Of a stretch of DNA of 10,786 nt, positions 1-6,742 are shown piece by piece. Where the stretch lies: positions 1 to 10,786 of the forward strand of contig JAODNG010000101.1 in assembly GCA_025465385.1 (NCBI GenBank), given 5' to 3'. The notes under the pieces were generated by a model, which saw only the letters and a list, made by a program, of their open reading frames with translations, was not told the origin of the DNA and did no database searches. A program made the position numbers and the translations under genes. The first letter of the stretch is position 1. Each line of letters begins with the position of its first letter. Source of the DNA: Pseudonocardiales bacterium (GTDB lineage Bacteria; Actinomycetota; Actinomycetes; Mycobacteriales; Pseudonocardiaceae).

Positions 1-947
1 ACGCGGCTCCGGTGACGCGCACCGGGATGGTGATGGGCACCGCGCACTACATCGCCCCGGAGCAGGCGGCCGGCGAGGACGCCGGTCCGCCCGGAGACGT
101 CTACTCGTTGGGGGTGGTGGGTTACGAGTGCCTGGCCGGCGGGCGCCCGTTCTCGGCGGACAACGCCGTGACCATCGCGATGATGCACATCCGCGACCAA
201 CCACCTCCGTTGCCGCCGGATGTGCCGCCAGCGGTCTGTGAGCTGATCGAGACGGCGCTGGCCAAGGATCCCCGCCAGCGCTATCGCACCGGCGGTGAGT
301 TCGCCGCCGCCGTTGCCGCCATCCAGGCCGGGCGCCGGATGCCGCCGCCTACCGGCGTGACCGGCGGCACCGTCACGGCAGCACTGCGAGGCAGCCAGCC
401 ACCACCAACCGCGCTGCTGCCCTCCCTGCCGCCCCCGAGACCGCCCTACGCCGAACGGCGCGGCGCAGGGCGAATCACGGTTGCGCTGCTCGGGGTGCTC
501 GCGCTGGTGCTGGGCGGCTACCTGGTCCGCGAGGTGCTACTAACTGCCGCGCCCACCGGGGTGGCCACCGGGACAGGCATGACCACGGTGCCTTTTGCGC
601 CAGTAACACCGTCGCTGGTCCCAGGCCCGGTGGAGACAACGCCGTCTGCCACGCAGCAGCCAGCCCAGCCCGAACCCACCAAGATGCAACCCGACCCGGA
701 GTCGACCAACCCGGGCGACGCAGCCCCGGAGGTACTGATCATTCCGACCGACTACTTGGGCTACCCGGGCAGCGATGCCGTCGTGACCGCGAAATCGCAT
801 GGGCTGATACCGCGAGTGGTCGACGACAACGGCGACCAGGTCGACCCTGACCTGCGGTCCCAGTGCCGCGTCACCGGAGTGGATCCCCTGTCCGGATACG
901 TCCCGCCCAGATCAACTCTGAGACTGACCTGCCGGGAGGGACAGTGA
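1..947 (+). CDS. pknA: Ser/Thr protein kinase PknA, C-terminal part (5' end outside the window)
   Basis: Transmembrane Ser/Thr kinase acting on cell-division and peptidoglycan proteins; the N-lobe and catalytic loop lie upstream. The open frame starts at base 3 and gives 314 residues. It begins in the activation segment, with two threonines (bases 15 and 21) matching the TxT phosphoacceptors of actinobacterial kinases, then GTAHYIAPEQA and the DVYSLG subdomain IX motif. The kinase fold ends near residue 112 with DPRQRYRT. A Pro-rich linker and one transmembrane helix (residues about 158-175) follow, then a Thr/Pro-rich stalk. The last 70 residues (244-314) look like a diverged PASTA module with Cys288 and Cys310; mycobacterial PknA has no PASTA domain. 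The TGA stop overlaps the GTG of the next kinase gene by four bases. Assignment as PknA rests on the kinase motifs plus position directly before pknB. Confidence 0.93.
   Translation, partial: AAPVTRTGMVMGTAHYIAPEQAAGEDAGPPGDVYSLGVVGYECLAGGRPFSADNAVTIAMMHIRDQPPPLPPDVPPAVCELIETALAKDPRQRYRTGGEFAAAVAAIQAGRRMPPPTGVTGGTVTAALRGSQPPPTALLPSLPPPRPPYAERRGAGRITVALLGVLALVLGGYLVREVLLTAAPTGVATGTGMTTVPFAPVTPSLVPGPVETTPSATQQPAQPEPTKMQPDPESTNPGDAAPEVLIIPTDYLGYPGSDAVVTAKSHGLIPRVVDDNGDQVDPDLRSQCRVTGVDPLSGYVPPRSTLRLTCREGQ
934..939 (+). promoter_or_regulatory. Shine-Dalgarno of pknB inside the pknA 3' end
   Basis: GGGAGG lies 4 bases before the GTG at 944 and supports translation-coupled initiation through the GTGA overlap with the pknA stop. 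A second good site, GGAGGG at 975-980, lies 5 bases before an in-frame ATG at 986. The real pknB start may therefore be either one. Confidence 0.55.
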
Positions 948-3013
948 GCGATCGGTCCCCATCGGGTGACAGCCGGAGGGGGGGCATGATGGAGCCCGGA
1001 CCGGGCCCGACCACGGCACGGATCACGAACAAGGACCGGAACGGCGCCGGAATGACCATTCCCCGACTACTGTCGGACCGCTACGAGTTGGGCGAGACGC
1101 TCGGCTATGGGGGCATGTCCGAGGTGCACCTCGGACGCGACATGCGGCTCGACCGCGACGTCGCGGTCAAGGTGCTGCGCGCTGACCTCGCCCGGGATCC
1201 GCAGTTCCAGCACCGCTTCCGGCGGGAGGCGCAGAACGCTGCCGCGCTGAACCATCCCGCCATCGTCGCGGTGTACGACACCGGTGAGACAGTTTCTGAC
1301 TACGGTCCGTTGCCCTACATCGTGATGGAGTACGTAGAGGGCCGCACGCTGCGCGACATCGTCAAGACCGAGGGTCCGATGGACGAGCAGCGCGCGATGG
1401 AGACGATGGCGGACATCTGCGCCGCACTGGACTTCAGCCACCGCAACGGCATCATTCACCGCGACGTCAAGCCCGCCAATGTGATGATCAACAACGCTGG
1501 CGCGGTCAAGGTGATGGACTTCGGCATCGCCAGGGCGCTGGCCGACGGGCAGGGCGTGACCCAGACCGCAGCGGTCGTCGGCACCGCTCAGTATCTGTCC
1601 CCCGAACAGGCCCGCGGGGAACTCGTGGACGCCCGCTCGGATGTCTACGCCGCTGGTTGTGTGCTGTACGAGCTGATCACTGGGGAGCCGCCGTTCACCG
1701 GTGACTCCCCGGTCGCGGTGGCCTACCAGCACGTCCGTGAAGACCCCATCCCACCGTCGCGGCAGAACCCTGACGTCTCCGCGGCGCTGGACGCGGTGGT
1801 GCTTAAGGCGATGAGCAAGAATCCGGCCAACCGGTACCAGTCCGCTGCTGAAATGCGCACCGACCTGGTTCGGGTCTTGTCCGGGCAGCGACAGCTGGCG
1901 CCGGTGATCATGACCGATGCGGACCGTGACCTGATGCTCGACTCGGGCCCCACGGTCGCCATCCGGCCGATCCGACCCACTCGGGCCAGCCGCCGGCACG
2001 CCGACCCCGCAGGAGCGTCGGTCGAGGAGCGGCGGCCCGCACGGGGTCTGGGGATCCTCACCACGGTAGTCATCATCGCGATCGTCGGACTGCTCCTGCT
2101 GCTGTTCACTGACGTCTTCGGTGGCGGACCGAAACCCATCTCGCTACCGAACGTAGTCGGCCAGCCGGTGCCGTCTGCCGAGCAGGCGCTCAACGCCGCC
2201 GGCTTCCAGACCGAGCGTCATCCGGTCGAGTCAACCCCGCAGGACCTCGATCGGGTGGTGGCGATGAACCCGGTCGGTCAGGCGGTACGGGGAACAACGG
2301 TGCGGCTGGACGTCGGTGCCGGGCCGGCTGAGGTAGAGGTGCCCAACCTGCTCGGTTTGGACCGCGTGCAAGCCCAGGCGTCCCTGCAACAGGTAGGTCT
2401 GATGCTTTCACCCGACCAGGGCACCCAGGTCGCCCAGGACGACAAGGATATCAACCGGGTGCTCGTTCAAGATCCGGCTGCCGGGGGACGGCTGGCCAAG
2501 GGCAAAGCGGTGGCCATCACCGTCGGTGTAGCGCCGGAGACTGTGGGTGTGCCCGACGTTGTCGGCACCAACATCGACCAGGCTCAGCGCAACATCGTGG
2601 TCGCGCACCTCACCGCCGCGGTCCAGGACGTCGACTCCACGGCGCCCAAGGGCCAGGTTCTGCGGCAGAGCCCAGGCGGCGGCAACACCGTCAAGGCGGG
2701 CAGTACGGTCACCCTCACGGTGTCCCGAGGCAACCAGATCCAGATGCCGGACCTGCGCGGTCAGACCCCGACACAGGCGCAGAACGCGCTGCGGAAGTTG
2801 GGTTGGACCGGGACTTTGAAGCAGGTCTTCACCCCGGTCGAGGACGCGGCTCAGGTCGGGCTCATCGTCGCCCAGGACGTTCCTGCGGGTACCGGATTCG
2901 CTCGCGATCAGACCATCACGATCACCGTCGGCCAGAACAACGAGGCGACCAGCACAACTACCACCAGTGGGATCTTCGGCGGTACCACAGGGTTCCCCAG
3001 CCCAGGTGGCTGA
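944..3013 (+). CDS. pknB: Ser/Thr protein kinase PknB with four PASTA domains
   Basis: Membrane kinase that senses peptidoglycan fragments outside the cell and phosphorylates division and wall-synthesis proteins. From GTG 944 it has 689 residues. The kinase domain starts at RYELGETLG (residue 46), with catalytic Lys76 in VAVK, HRDVKPAN at 172-179 (Asp174) and DFG at 192. Thr206 and Thr208 in TQTAA match the M. tuberculosis PknB autophosphorylation sites Thr171/Thr173. One transmembrane helix lies at about 369-386. Four PASTA repeats follow, near 398-462, 465-530, 535-596 and 600-664, opening with LPNVVGQ, VPNLLGL, VPDVVGT and MPDLRGQ. A Thr/Gly/Pro-rich tail ends the protein. Start choice: GTG 944 overlaps the pknA stop and has a good Shine-Dalgarno; ATG 986 is also well placed. 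Similarity to other PknBs begins only at MTIPRLL (ATG 1052), where no good ribosome site is seen. The gene converges on trpG/pabA with a 4-bp gap. Confidence 0.96.
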   Translation: MSDRSPSGDSRRGGMMEPGPGPTTARITNKDRNGAGMTIPRLLSDRYELGETLGYGGMSEVHLGRDMRLDRDVAVKVLRADLARDPQFQHRFRREAQNAAALNHPAIVAVYDTGETVSDYGPLPYIVMEYVEGRTLRDIVKTEGPMDEQRAMETMADICAALDFSHRNGIIHRDVKPANVMINNAGAVKVMDFGIARALADGQGVTQTAAVVGTAQYLSPEQARGELVDARSDVYAAGCVLYELITGEPPFTGDSPVAVAYQHVREDPIPPSRQNPDVSAALDAVVLKAMSKNPANRYQSAAEMRTDLVRVLSGQRQLAPVIMTDADRDLMLDSGPTVAIRPIRPTRASRRHADPAGASVEERRPARGLGILTTVVIIAIVGLLLLLFTDVFGGGPKPISLPNVVGQPVPSAEQALNAAGFQTERHPVESTPQDLDRVVAMNPVGQAVRGTTVRLDVGAGPAEVEVPNLLGLDRVQAQASLQQVGLMLSPDQGTQVAQDDKDINRVLVQDPAAGGRLAKGKAVAITVGVAPETVGVPDVVGTNIDQAQRNIVVAHLTAAVQDVDSTAPKGQVLRQSPGGGNTVKAGSTVTLTVSRGNQIQMPDLRGQTPTQAQNALRKLGWTGTLKQVFTPVEDAAQVGLIVAQDVPAGTGFARDQTITITVGQNNEATSTTTTSGIFGGTTGFPSPGG

Positions 3014-3017
3014 CCGG

Positions 3018-3662
3018 TCAGCGCACCGCCGCGGCCGAGGCGAGCTTGCGCATCTGATTCTCGAGCTCGACCACCCGTGCCTCGTCCACCTCGGCTCCCG
3101 CGATACGCAGCCAGTTCGCCAGCAACCGGTGCCCGGAGTCGGTGAGCACCGACTCCGGGTGGAACTGCACGCCGTGCACCGGAAGCTCCCGGTGGCGCAG
3201 CGCCATCACGATCCCCGACTCGGTGCGGCCGGTGACCTCGAGCTCGTCCGGGATCGTCTCGGGGAGCACCGTCAGCGAGTGATACCGGGTGGCGGTGAAT
3301 GGCTGCGGCAACCCGGCGAGCACCGCAACGCCGTTGTGATACACCAGGGAAGTCTTCCCGTGCAGCAGTTCTGGGGCTCGCGCCACGGTGGCGCCCCAAA
3401 CGGCCCCGATTGCCTGGTGCCCAAGACAGACGCCGAGTAGCGGGCGGCGCTGCGCGGCACAGTCCCGGATGATTCCCATGCTGGCGCCGGCTCTCTCCGG
3501 CGTACCTGGGCCGGGGCTGATCAACACGGCGTCCGCGGCGGCGACGTCTTCTGGCTCGACCGCGTCGTTGCGCCGCACCACGCACTGGCATCCCAGCTGC
3601 GCCAGGTACTGCACAAGGTTGTAAACGAAGCTGTCGTAGTTGTCGATCACGAGGACCTGCAT
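3018..3662 (-). CDS. trpG: Anthranilate / aminodeoxychorismate synthase component II (glutamine amidotransferase)
   Basis: Class I glutamine amidotransferase that releases ammonia from glutamine for a chorismate-using partner (TrpE or PabB), feeding tryptophan or folate synthesis. The 214-residue length is normal for the family. It opens with QVLVIDNYDSFVYNLVQ, has the oxyanion motif SPGPGTP at 49-55, the nucleophile Cys79 in GVCLGHQAIG, and the rest of the triad at His168 and Glu170 in VQFHPES. No synthase partner is in the window, so TrpG and PabA cannot be told apart; in many actinobacteria this pknB-linked gene is labelled trpG or pabA. ATG 3662 is chosen because family similarity begins there, although the frame stays open to 3899. 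No Shine-Dalgarno is evident. TACGCT lies 7 bases before the ATG, as in leaderless genes. Confidence 0.93.
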   Translation of the reverse strand: MQVLVIDNYDSFVYNLVQYLAQLGCQCVVRRNDAVEPEDVAAADAVLISPGPGTPERAGASMGIIRDCAAQRRPLLGVCLGHQAIGAVWGATVARAPELLHGKTSLVYHNGVAVLAGLPQPFTATRYHSLTVLPETIPDELEVTGRTESGIVMALRHRELPVHGVQFHPESVLTDSGHRLLANWLRIAGAEVDEARVVELENQMRKLASAAAVR

Positions 3663-3699
3663 GGCAGGCAGCGTAGCCGCCTGGCATGCCCATGAGTGC

Positions 3700-3705
3700 A
3701 GAATA
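3700..3705 (-). promoter_or_regulatory. Possible -10 element upstream of trpG/pabA
   Basis: On the minus strand TATTCT fits the actinobacterial -10 pattern TANNNT, about 37 bases before the start codon in the 95-bp gap behind the 51-aa gene. A second candidate, TACGCT at 3670-3675, would give a nearly leaderless transcript. No convincing -35 is seen for either. Confidence 0.3.
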
Positions 3706-3757
3706 GTCTTCTGACACGTGACCCACTCACAAGCGGCGACCGCGTCAGCGGCGCCAC

Positions 3758-3913
3758 CTACCCCGCCGTAACCTCGTTGAACGGCAGCCGAGGCTCGACC
3801 CAGGGGAATACCACCAGCATCAACAGGGTCAGCACCGCTGCGACGAGCAACAAGGCCTCTAACAGCTTCACCGCGCGTGAGCCAGGCAGGTGCCGCCAAA
3901 TCCAGCTGTACAT
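3758..3913 (-). CDS. Small conserved single-pass membrane protein (51 aa)
   Basis: A 51-residue protein beginning MYSWIWRHLPG. A basic stretch (R7 to K16) precedes one strong hydrophobic helix at about 18-36 (LLEALLLVAAVLTLLMLVV), followed by FPWVEPRLPFNE. The Arg/Lys residues before the helix predict N-in, C-out topology. I recall very similar short proteins in this place in other actinobacteria, but know no function. It lies 8 bases after the sortase stop, and its GAGGAGG overlaps that stop, so translation is probably coupled to the sortase. This start is taken rather than the upstream extension (frame open to 4033) because of that ribosome site and because the extension overlaps the sortase coding region. 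A role in sortase function or wall assembly is possible but rests only on linkage. Confidence 0.85.
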   Translation of the reverse strand: MYSWIWRHLPGSRAVKLLEALLLVAAVLTLLMLVVFPWVEPRLPFNEVTAG

Positions 3914-3916
3914 GAG

Positions 3917-3923
3917 CCTCCTC
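3917..3923 (-). promoter_or_regulatory. Shine-Dalgarno overlapping the sortase stop codon
   Basis: On the minus strand GAGGAGG shares two bases with the TGA of the sortase gene and lies 3 bases before the ATG at 3913. This fixes the start of the 51-aa gene and implies translational coupling to the sortase. Confidence 0.75.
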
Positions 3924-4734
3924 AGGCGCCGGCAGTCAGCTCGACCGGGCGTTGACCGTCGGCCTTGCGATACGAAGTGACCAGCACTCCATGCACGATG
4001 AGCCGCTCTCGAGCGGAGAACTGCGGGTTGCACGTGGTCAGCGTGATCAGCCGGTTAACCGGAGCTCGACCTGGCTGGCCAGGAACCGGAGCGATCACGT
4101 CGACCTGATTGGGCAGCACGATCGTCTTGCCCACCACGTTCGCGTAGCGACCAGGCAGCGGTGCCACACCTCGGCATTGCGGCTGCGTCCCCTTGCCGGC
4201 CGCCCAGCCGTCGGACTCGCCCTGCAGCGGCAGCACCCGGTAGACGTACCAGTGGTCCGCCGTCTCGATCACGATGGCGTCGCAGGAGGACAGTAGGTCC
4301 AGGGAGTTGAACGGAGAGCCCTTGCCGACCCGGTGCCCGGCCACCCCGAAATTGCCTAGCTGACCAGGCGACGCAGTGCCCGGATAGTGCCCTGGTCCGA
4401 CCGCCAGGACATCCTGGTCGGTGCCCTCCAACACGGTGAACATGAAGTCGGGGCCGAACGCGGGAACGTACATCTTGGCCATACCCGCGCCCTTGACCGG
4501 CCGGTCGACCAAACCCCGACCGTTGCGCCACGTGTCATCCAGCTTGGCGGTCGCCTGGCGCTGCTTCTGGGCTGAGGTCCAGTCAGTGACGTAGGCCTCG
4601 TAGAAGACGAACAGCAGGACCACCAGGCCTGCTGTCAAGAGCAGCTCACCCAGCCCGCGGACGGTCGTCCGCACACGGTCGCCGCGTCGGCGTGGTGGCG
4701 GCGAACCCCGGACCGGGGACAGCACATGGCTCAC
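3922..4734 (-). CDS. srtE: Class E sortase
   Basis: Cysteine transpeptidase that cleaves a C-terminal sorting signal (LAXTG in class E) and joins the protein to the cell wall. The 270-residue product has a basic, Pro-rich cytoplasmic N-terminus (RRRGDRVR), one transmembrane helix at about 29-46, a linker, and an extracellular sortase fold. Catalytic residues are His134 in VAGHRVG, Cys235 in LITLTTC and Arg244 in ARERLIVHG; this last pair of motifs is typical of actinobacterial class E enzymes. Cys151 and Cys187 are additional. GTG 4734 is chosen because GAGGAGG lies 4 bases upstream; a longer frame reaches 4959 but runs through tandem repeats and has no such site. It is the first gene of a minus-strand group with the 51-aa protein and trpG/pabA. 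The 8031-9506 gene encodes a probable substrate. Confidence 0.93.
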   Translation of the reverse strand: MSHVLSPVRGSPPPRRRGDRVRTTVRGLGELLLTAGLVVLLFVFYEAYVTDWTSAQKQRQATAKLDDTWRNGRGLVDRPVKGAGMAKMYVPAFGPDFMFTVLEGTDQDVLAVGPGHYPGTASPGQLGNFGVAGHRVGKGSPFNSLDLLSSCDAIVIETADHWYVYRVLPLQGESDGWAAGKGTQPQCRGVAPLPGRYANVVGKTIVLPNQVDVIAPVPGQPGRAPVNRLITLTTCNPQFSARERLIVHGVLVTSYRKADGQRPVELTAGA

Positions 4735-4738
4735 GAAA

Positions 4739-4745
4739 CCTCCTC
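4739..4745 (-). promoter_or_regulatory. Shine-Dalgarno deciding the sortase start
   Basis: On the minus strand GAGGAGG lies 4 bases before GTG 4734. It argues against the longer in-frame extension reaching 4959. Confidence 0.7.
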
Positions 4746-4776
4746 GCAGGACAGCTGCATCGTCCTCGCTCGCCGG

Positions 4777-4824
4777 ACAAGCCGGCACCGACGTCAACAC
4801 AGAAGCCAGCACCGACGCCAGCAC
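4777..4824. repeat. Four imperfect 12-bp tandem repeats upstream of the sortase
   Basis: Read on the minus strand, units GTGCTGGCGTCG, GTGCTGGCTTCT, GTGTTGACGTCG and GTGCCGGCTTGT run head to tail. They fill part of the 202-bp divergent gap between the sortase (start 4734) and crgA (start 4937). They read as VLAS-type repeats only if the sortase started much further upstream, which its ribosome site argues against. They may be remnant coding sequence or a regulatory repeat. Confidence 0.6.
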
Positions 4825-4936
4825 GGAGACGGTAGTGGGTGCCGTAACGTGTGCGCCGAGCGCCCCGCTATGGATGATGAGGCCGCCGCCACACACCCCG
4901 CAGGTCGAAAGAGCCGACGTCGAACGAGGAATGACC

Positions 4937-5203
4937 ATGCCGAAGTCCAAGGTCCGCAAGAAGTCGGTCTACACCCCGCCGGCCGAAGCGCTCGGCGCGA
5001 CGAAGGTCCGCGTCGCGGGTCCCTCGCACCCGTTCTACGTCGCCGTGATGCTGGGATTGATGCTGCTCGGTCTGCTGTGGCTGGTGGTCAACTATCTGGC
5101 CATCGACAAGATCCCGCTGCTCAACAGCCTCGGCAACTGGAACTTCCTGATCGGCTTCACGTTGATGGTCACCGGCCTGTTGATGACCATGCGCTGGCGC
5201 TGA
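4937..5203 (+). CDS. crgA: Cell division protein CrgA
   Basis: Small integral membrane protein of the actinobacterial divisome. In mycobacteria it helps bring peptidoglycan synthases to the septum, and in Streptomyces it influences FtsZ rings during sporulation. The 88-residue product starts with the family signature MPKSKVRKK. It has two transmembrane helices (about 33-54 and 68-85) joined by a short loop with NSLGNWN, and ends in TGLLMTMRWR, another family hallmark. ATG 4937 is preferred over the in-frame ATG 4931 and over the longer frame from 4835, because GAGGA at 4926-4930 is 6 bases upstream and the family signature begins exactly there. It is divergent from the sortase and convergent with the rhomboid gene. 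Confidence 0.96.
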   Translation: MPKSKVRKKSVYTPPAEALGATKVRVAGPSHPFYVAVMLGLMLLGLLWLVVNYLAIDKIPLLNSLGNWNFLIGFTLMVTGLLMTMRWR

Positions 5204-5238
5204 TCCCCGCAAACAACACCAGTGAAATTCATCCCCAC

Positions 5239-5260
5239 TGTGGATAACCCCTGTGGACAA
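5239..5260 (-). other. Pair of DnaA-box-like 9-mers
   Basis: TGTGGATAA (5239-5247) is the exact complement of the classical DnaA box TTATCCACA. TGTGGACAA (5252-5260) is the complement of TTGTCCACA, the form common in GC-rich actinobacterial origins. Both have the same orientation, with starts 13 bp apart. A weaker opposite copy, ATCCCCA at 5231-5237, abuts the first and forms an imperfect inverted repeat with it. They sit in the 97-bp gap between convergent crgA and rhomboid genes, where promoter control is unlikely. DnaA binding is inferred from the sequence only. Confidence 0.6.
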
Positions 5261-5300
5261 GACGCCCGACGGCCTACCGACCAGCTGGGCGCGGCGCTCT

Positions 5301-6071
5301 TTAGCGTCGCTTCGGGGCGTAGACCATCGCCGCTGTGACCGCCGCGCCGAACGCCAGGCCGCCTAGGTGGCCGAGGATGGAAATGTTCGGCACTGCGAAG
5401 CTGATGATCACGTTAAGCACGATAATGGTCAGCGCCGGGCGCGGGGACAGCCGCAGCCGCATTAGTACCACCGCGAGGCCTCCCATCAGCCCGAACACCG
5501 CGCCCGACGCGCCCGCGGTGTTGCTCATCGGGTTGGCGAACAGGTAGACCACCAGTGAACCGCCGAGCAGCGAGACCAGGTACACCACCAAGAAGCGGAC
5601 CGGGCCCAATACCCCCTCTAGGTCCCGCCCGATCACCCACAGCGCGATCATGTTGAAGGCCAGGTGCAGCGGCCCGATATGCAGAAAGCCTGAGGTGAAC
5701 AGCTGCCACCAGGCACCCTGCGCGACCGCCGCGGGCTGCAGCGCCCACTGCCCGAACAGCGGCGCGTCGGCGTTGTTGGACAGGCTGCCGGCCTGCACCA
5801 CGGTGAACACGAAGACCGCGACGTTGATCGCGATGAGGACCGGAATCACCAGCGAGGGACCAGCCGGTGGTGCCCACGCTACGGTGCTGGAGCGTGGTTG
5901 GGAGCGGGGCAGGCGCGACCGGGCGTCCTCGGCGACGCAGTCAACGCACTGGTAGCCGATCGAAGCTTCGCGTAGGCAGGCGGGGCAAGCGGGCCGGTCG
6001 CAGCGAGTGCAGCGCACCCCAGTCTCGCGGCCCGGGTGCCGGACACACACTGGACCGGCCATCGCCGTCAT
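5301..6071 (-). CDS. Rhomboid family intramembrane serine protease with N-terminal zinc-binding domain
   Basis: Polytopic protease that cleaves transmembrane segments within the bilayer; substrates unknown. The 256-residue product begins with a B-box-like metal site: Cys9, His12, Cys21, Cys24, Cys29, Cys32, Cys42 and Cys45. A linker leads to the rhomboid core from about residue 73. The dyad is Ser189 in GASGAVFG and His235 in GHLGGLAFG. HLAFNM at 136-141 supplies the conserved His and Asn140 near the active site, and the loop WWQLFTSGFLH (121-131) is also typical. About six helices can be seen. The ATG at 6071 overlaps the ppiA TGA as ATGA, implying coupled translation. An in-frame ATG at 6062 lies 10 bases after GGAG and is a possible alternative start. 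In M. tuberculosis this position holds Rv0010c instead. Confidence 0.93.
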   Translation of the reverse strand: MTAMAGPVCVRHPGRETGVRCTRCDRPACPACLREASIGYQCVDCVAEDARSRLPRSQPRSSTVAWAPPAGPSLVIPVLIAINVAVFVFTVVQAGSLSNNADAPLFGQWALQPAAVAQGAWWQLFTSGFLHIGPLHLAFNMIALWVIGRDLEGVLGPVRFLVVYLVSLLGGSLVVYLFANPMSNTAGASGAVFGLMGGLAVVLMRLRLSPRPALTIIVLNVIISFAVPNISILGHLGGLAFGAAVTAAMVYAPKRR

Positions 6072-6607
6072 ACTCCGGCGGGCTTGACCGTGACCCGTTC
6101 GATCACGATGTTCTTGTCGGGACGGTCTCCACGGGTCGGCGTGGTTGCGATCTTGTCCACCACGCTGCGGGATTCCTGGTCGGCCACCTCGCCGAATATG
6201 GTGTGCTTCCGATTGAGGTGTGTCGGGGTGCTGACGGTGATGAAGAACTGCGAGCCGTTCGTGTTCGGGCCTGCGTTGGCCATCGCCAGCAGGTAGGGCC
6301 GGTTGAACTGCAGATCCGGATGCGGCTCGTCGCCGAAGCGATAGCCGGGTCCGCCCCGTCCGGTGCCAGTGGGGTCACCACCTTGGATCATGAAACCCTT
6401 GATTACCCGGTGAAACACGGAGCCGTCATAGAACGGCCCAGAGCGCTCACCCTTGGCGTTGTTCTGGGAATAGTCCTTGCTGCCCTCGGCGAGGCCCACG
6501 AAGTTCGCCACGGTCTTCGGGGCATGGTTCGGGAAGAGGGTGATGCGGATGTCACCCTCACTGGTGTGCAGGACGACCTGCGTCTCGTCTGTCGTGGGTT
6601 CAGTCAC
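6068..6607 (-). CDS. ppiA: Peptidyl-prolyl cis-trans isomerase, cyclophilin type (PpiA)
   Basis: Cyclophilin that speeds cis-trans isomerisation of X-Pro bonds. The 179 residues lack a signal peptide, so it should be cytoplasmic. The core motif FHRVIKGFMIQGGDPTGTG spans 65-83, with catalytic Arg67, Phe72 and Gln75. It is followed by the conserved AMANAGPNTNGSQFFIT (108-124) and KHTIFGEV (134-141). The position of human CypA Trp121, important for cyclosporin binding, appears to be His130, which would predict weak drug binding; this is inference. GTG 6607 has AGGA 7 bases upstream. It is the first gene of a two-gene unit with the rhomboid protease, and its divergence from a small membrane protein gene mirrors ppiA/cwsA in M. 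tuberculosis. Confidence 0.96.
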   Translation of the reverse strand: MTEPTTDETQVVLHTSEGDIRITLFPNHAPKTVANFVGLAEGSKDYSQNNAKGERSGPFYDGSVFHRVIKGFMIQGGDPTGTGRGGPGYRFGDEPHPDLQFNRPYLLAMANAGPNTNGSQFFITVSTPTHLNRKHTIFGEVADQESRSVVDKIATTPTRGDRPDKNIVIERVTVKPAGV

Positions 6608-6651
6608 CGGACCATCCTGCCAGACCGCCTTGTTGGTGAACGGTAGTTCGG

Positions 6652-6680
6652 TTGCGGACGCGGCACGATGGGCATATCTA
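6652..6680 (+). promoter_or_regulatory. Weak promoter candidate for the 82-aa gene
   Basis: TTGCGG at 6652-6657 and TATCTA at 6675-6680 are 17 bp apart in the 135-bp divergent gap between ppiA and the small plus-strand gene. The -10 lacks the final T that is nearly invariant in actinobacteria, so this is tentative. Confidence 0.22.
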
Positions 6681-6742
6681 GTTCAGATCGACGGTACCGA
6701 GCAGCCACGCAGCGACGGCGACAATCATGAAGGGCGAAGGAC

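Noticed and set aside
1067..1999. A 310-codon minus-strand frame opposite the pknB kinase domain.
   Set aside because: His/Val/Arg-rich shadow of a strongly conserved kinase frame.
3710..3723. CACGTG-centred sequence resembling a parS site near the expected oriC region.
   Set aside because: It matches only the central CACGTG of parS (TGTTTCACGTGAAACA); the flanks do not fit.
2908..3726. A 272-codon minus-strand frame overlapping trpG/pabA and the end of pknB.
   Set aside because: It is Arg/Gly-rich and lies out of frame with a clear glutamine amidotransferase that has all catalytic residues.
4735..4959. N-terminal extension of the sortase by 75 codons.
   Set aside because: GAGGAGG just before GTG 4734 gives a better start, and the extension is low-complexity tandem repeat.
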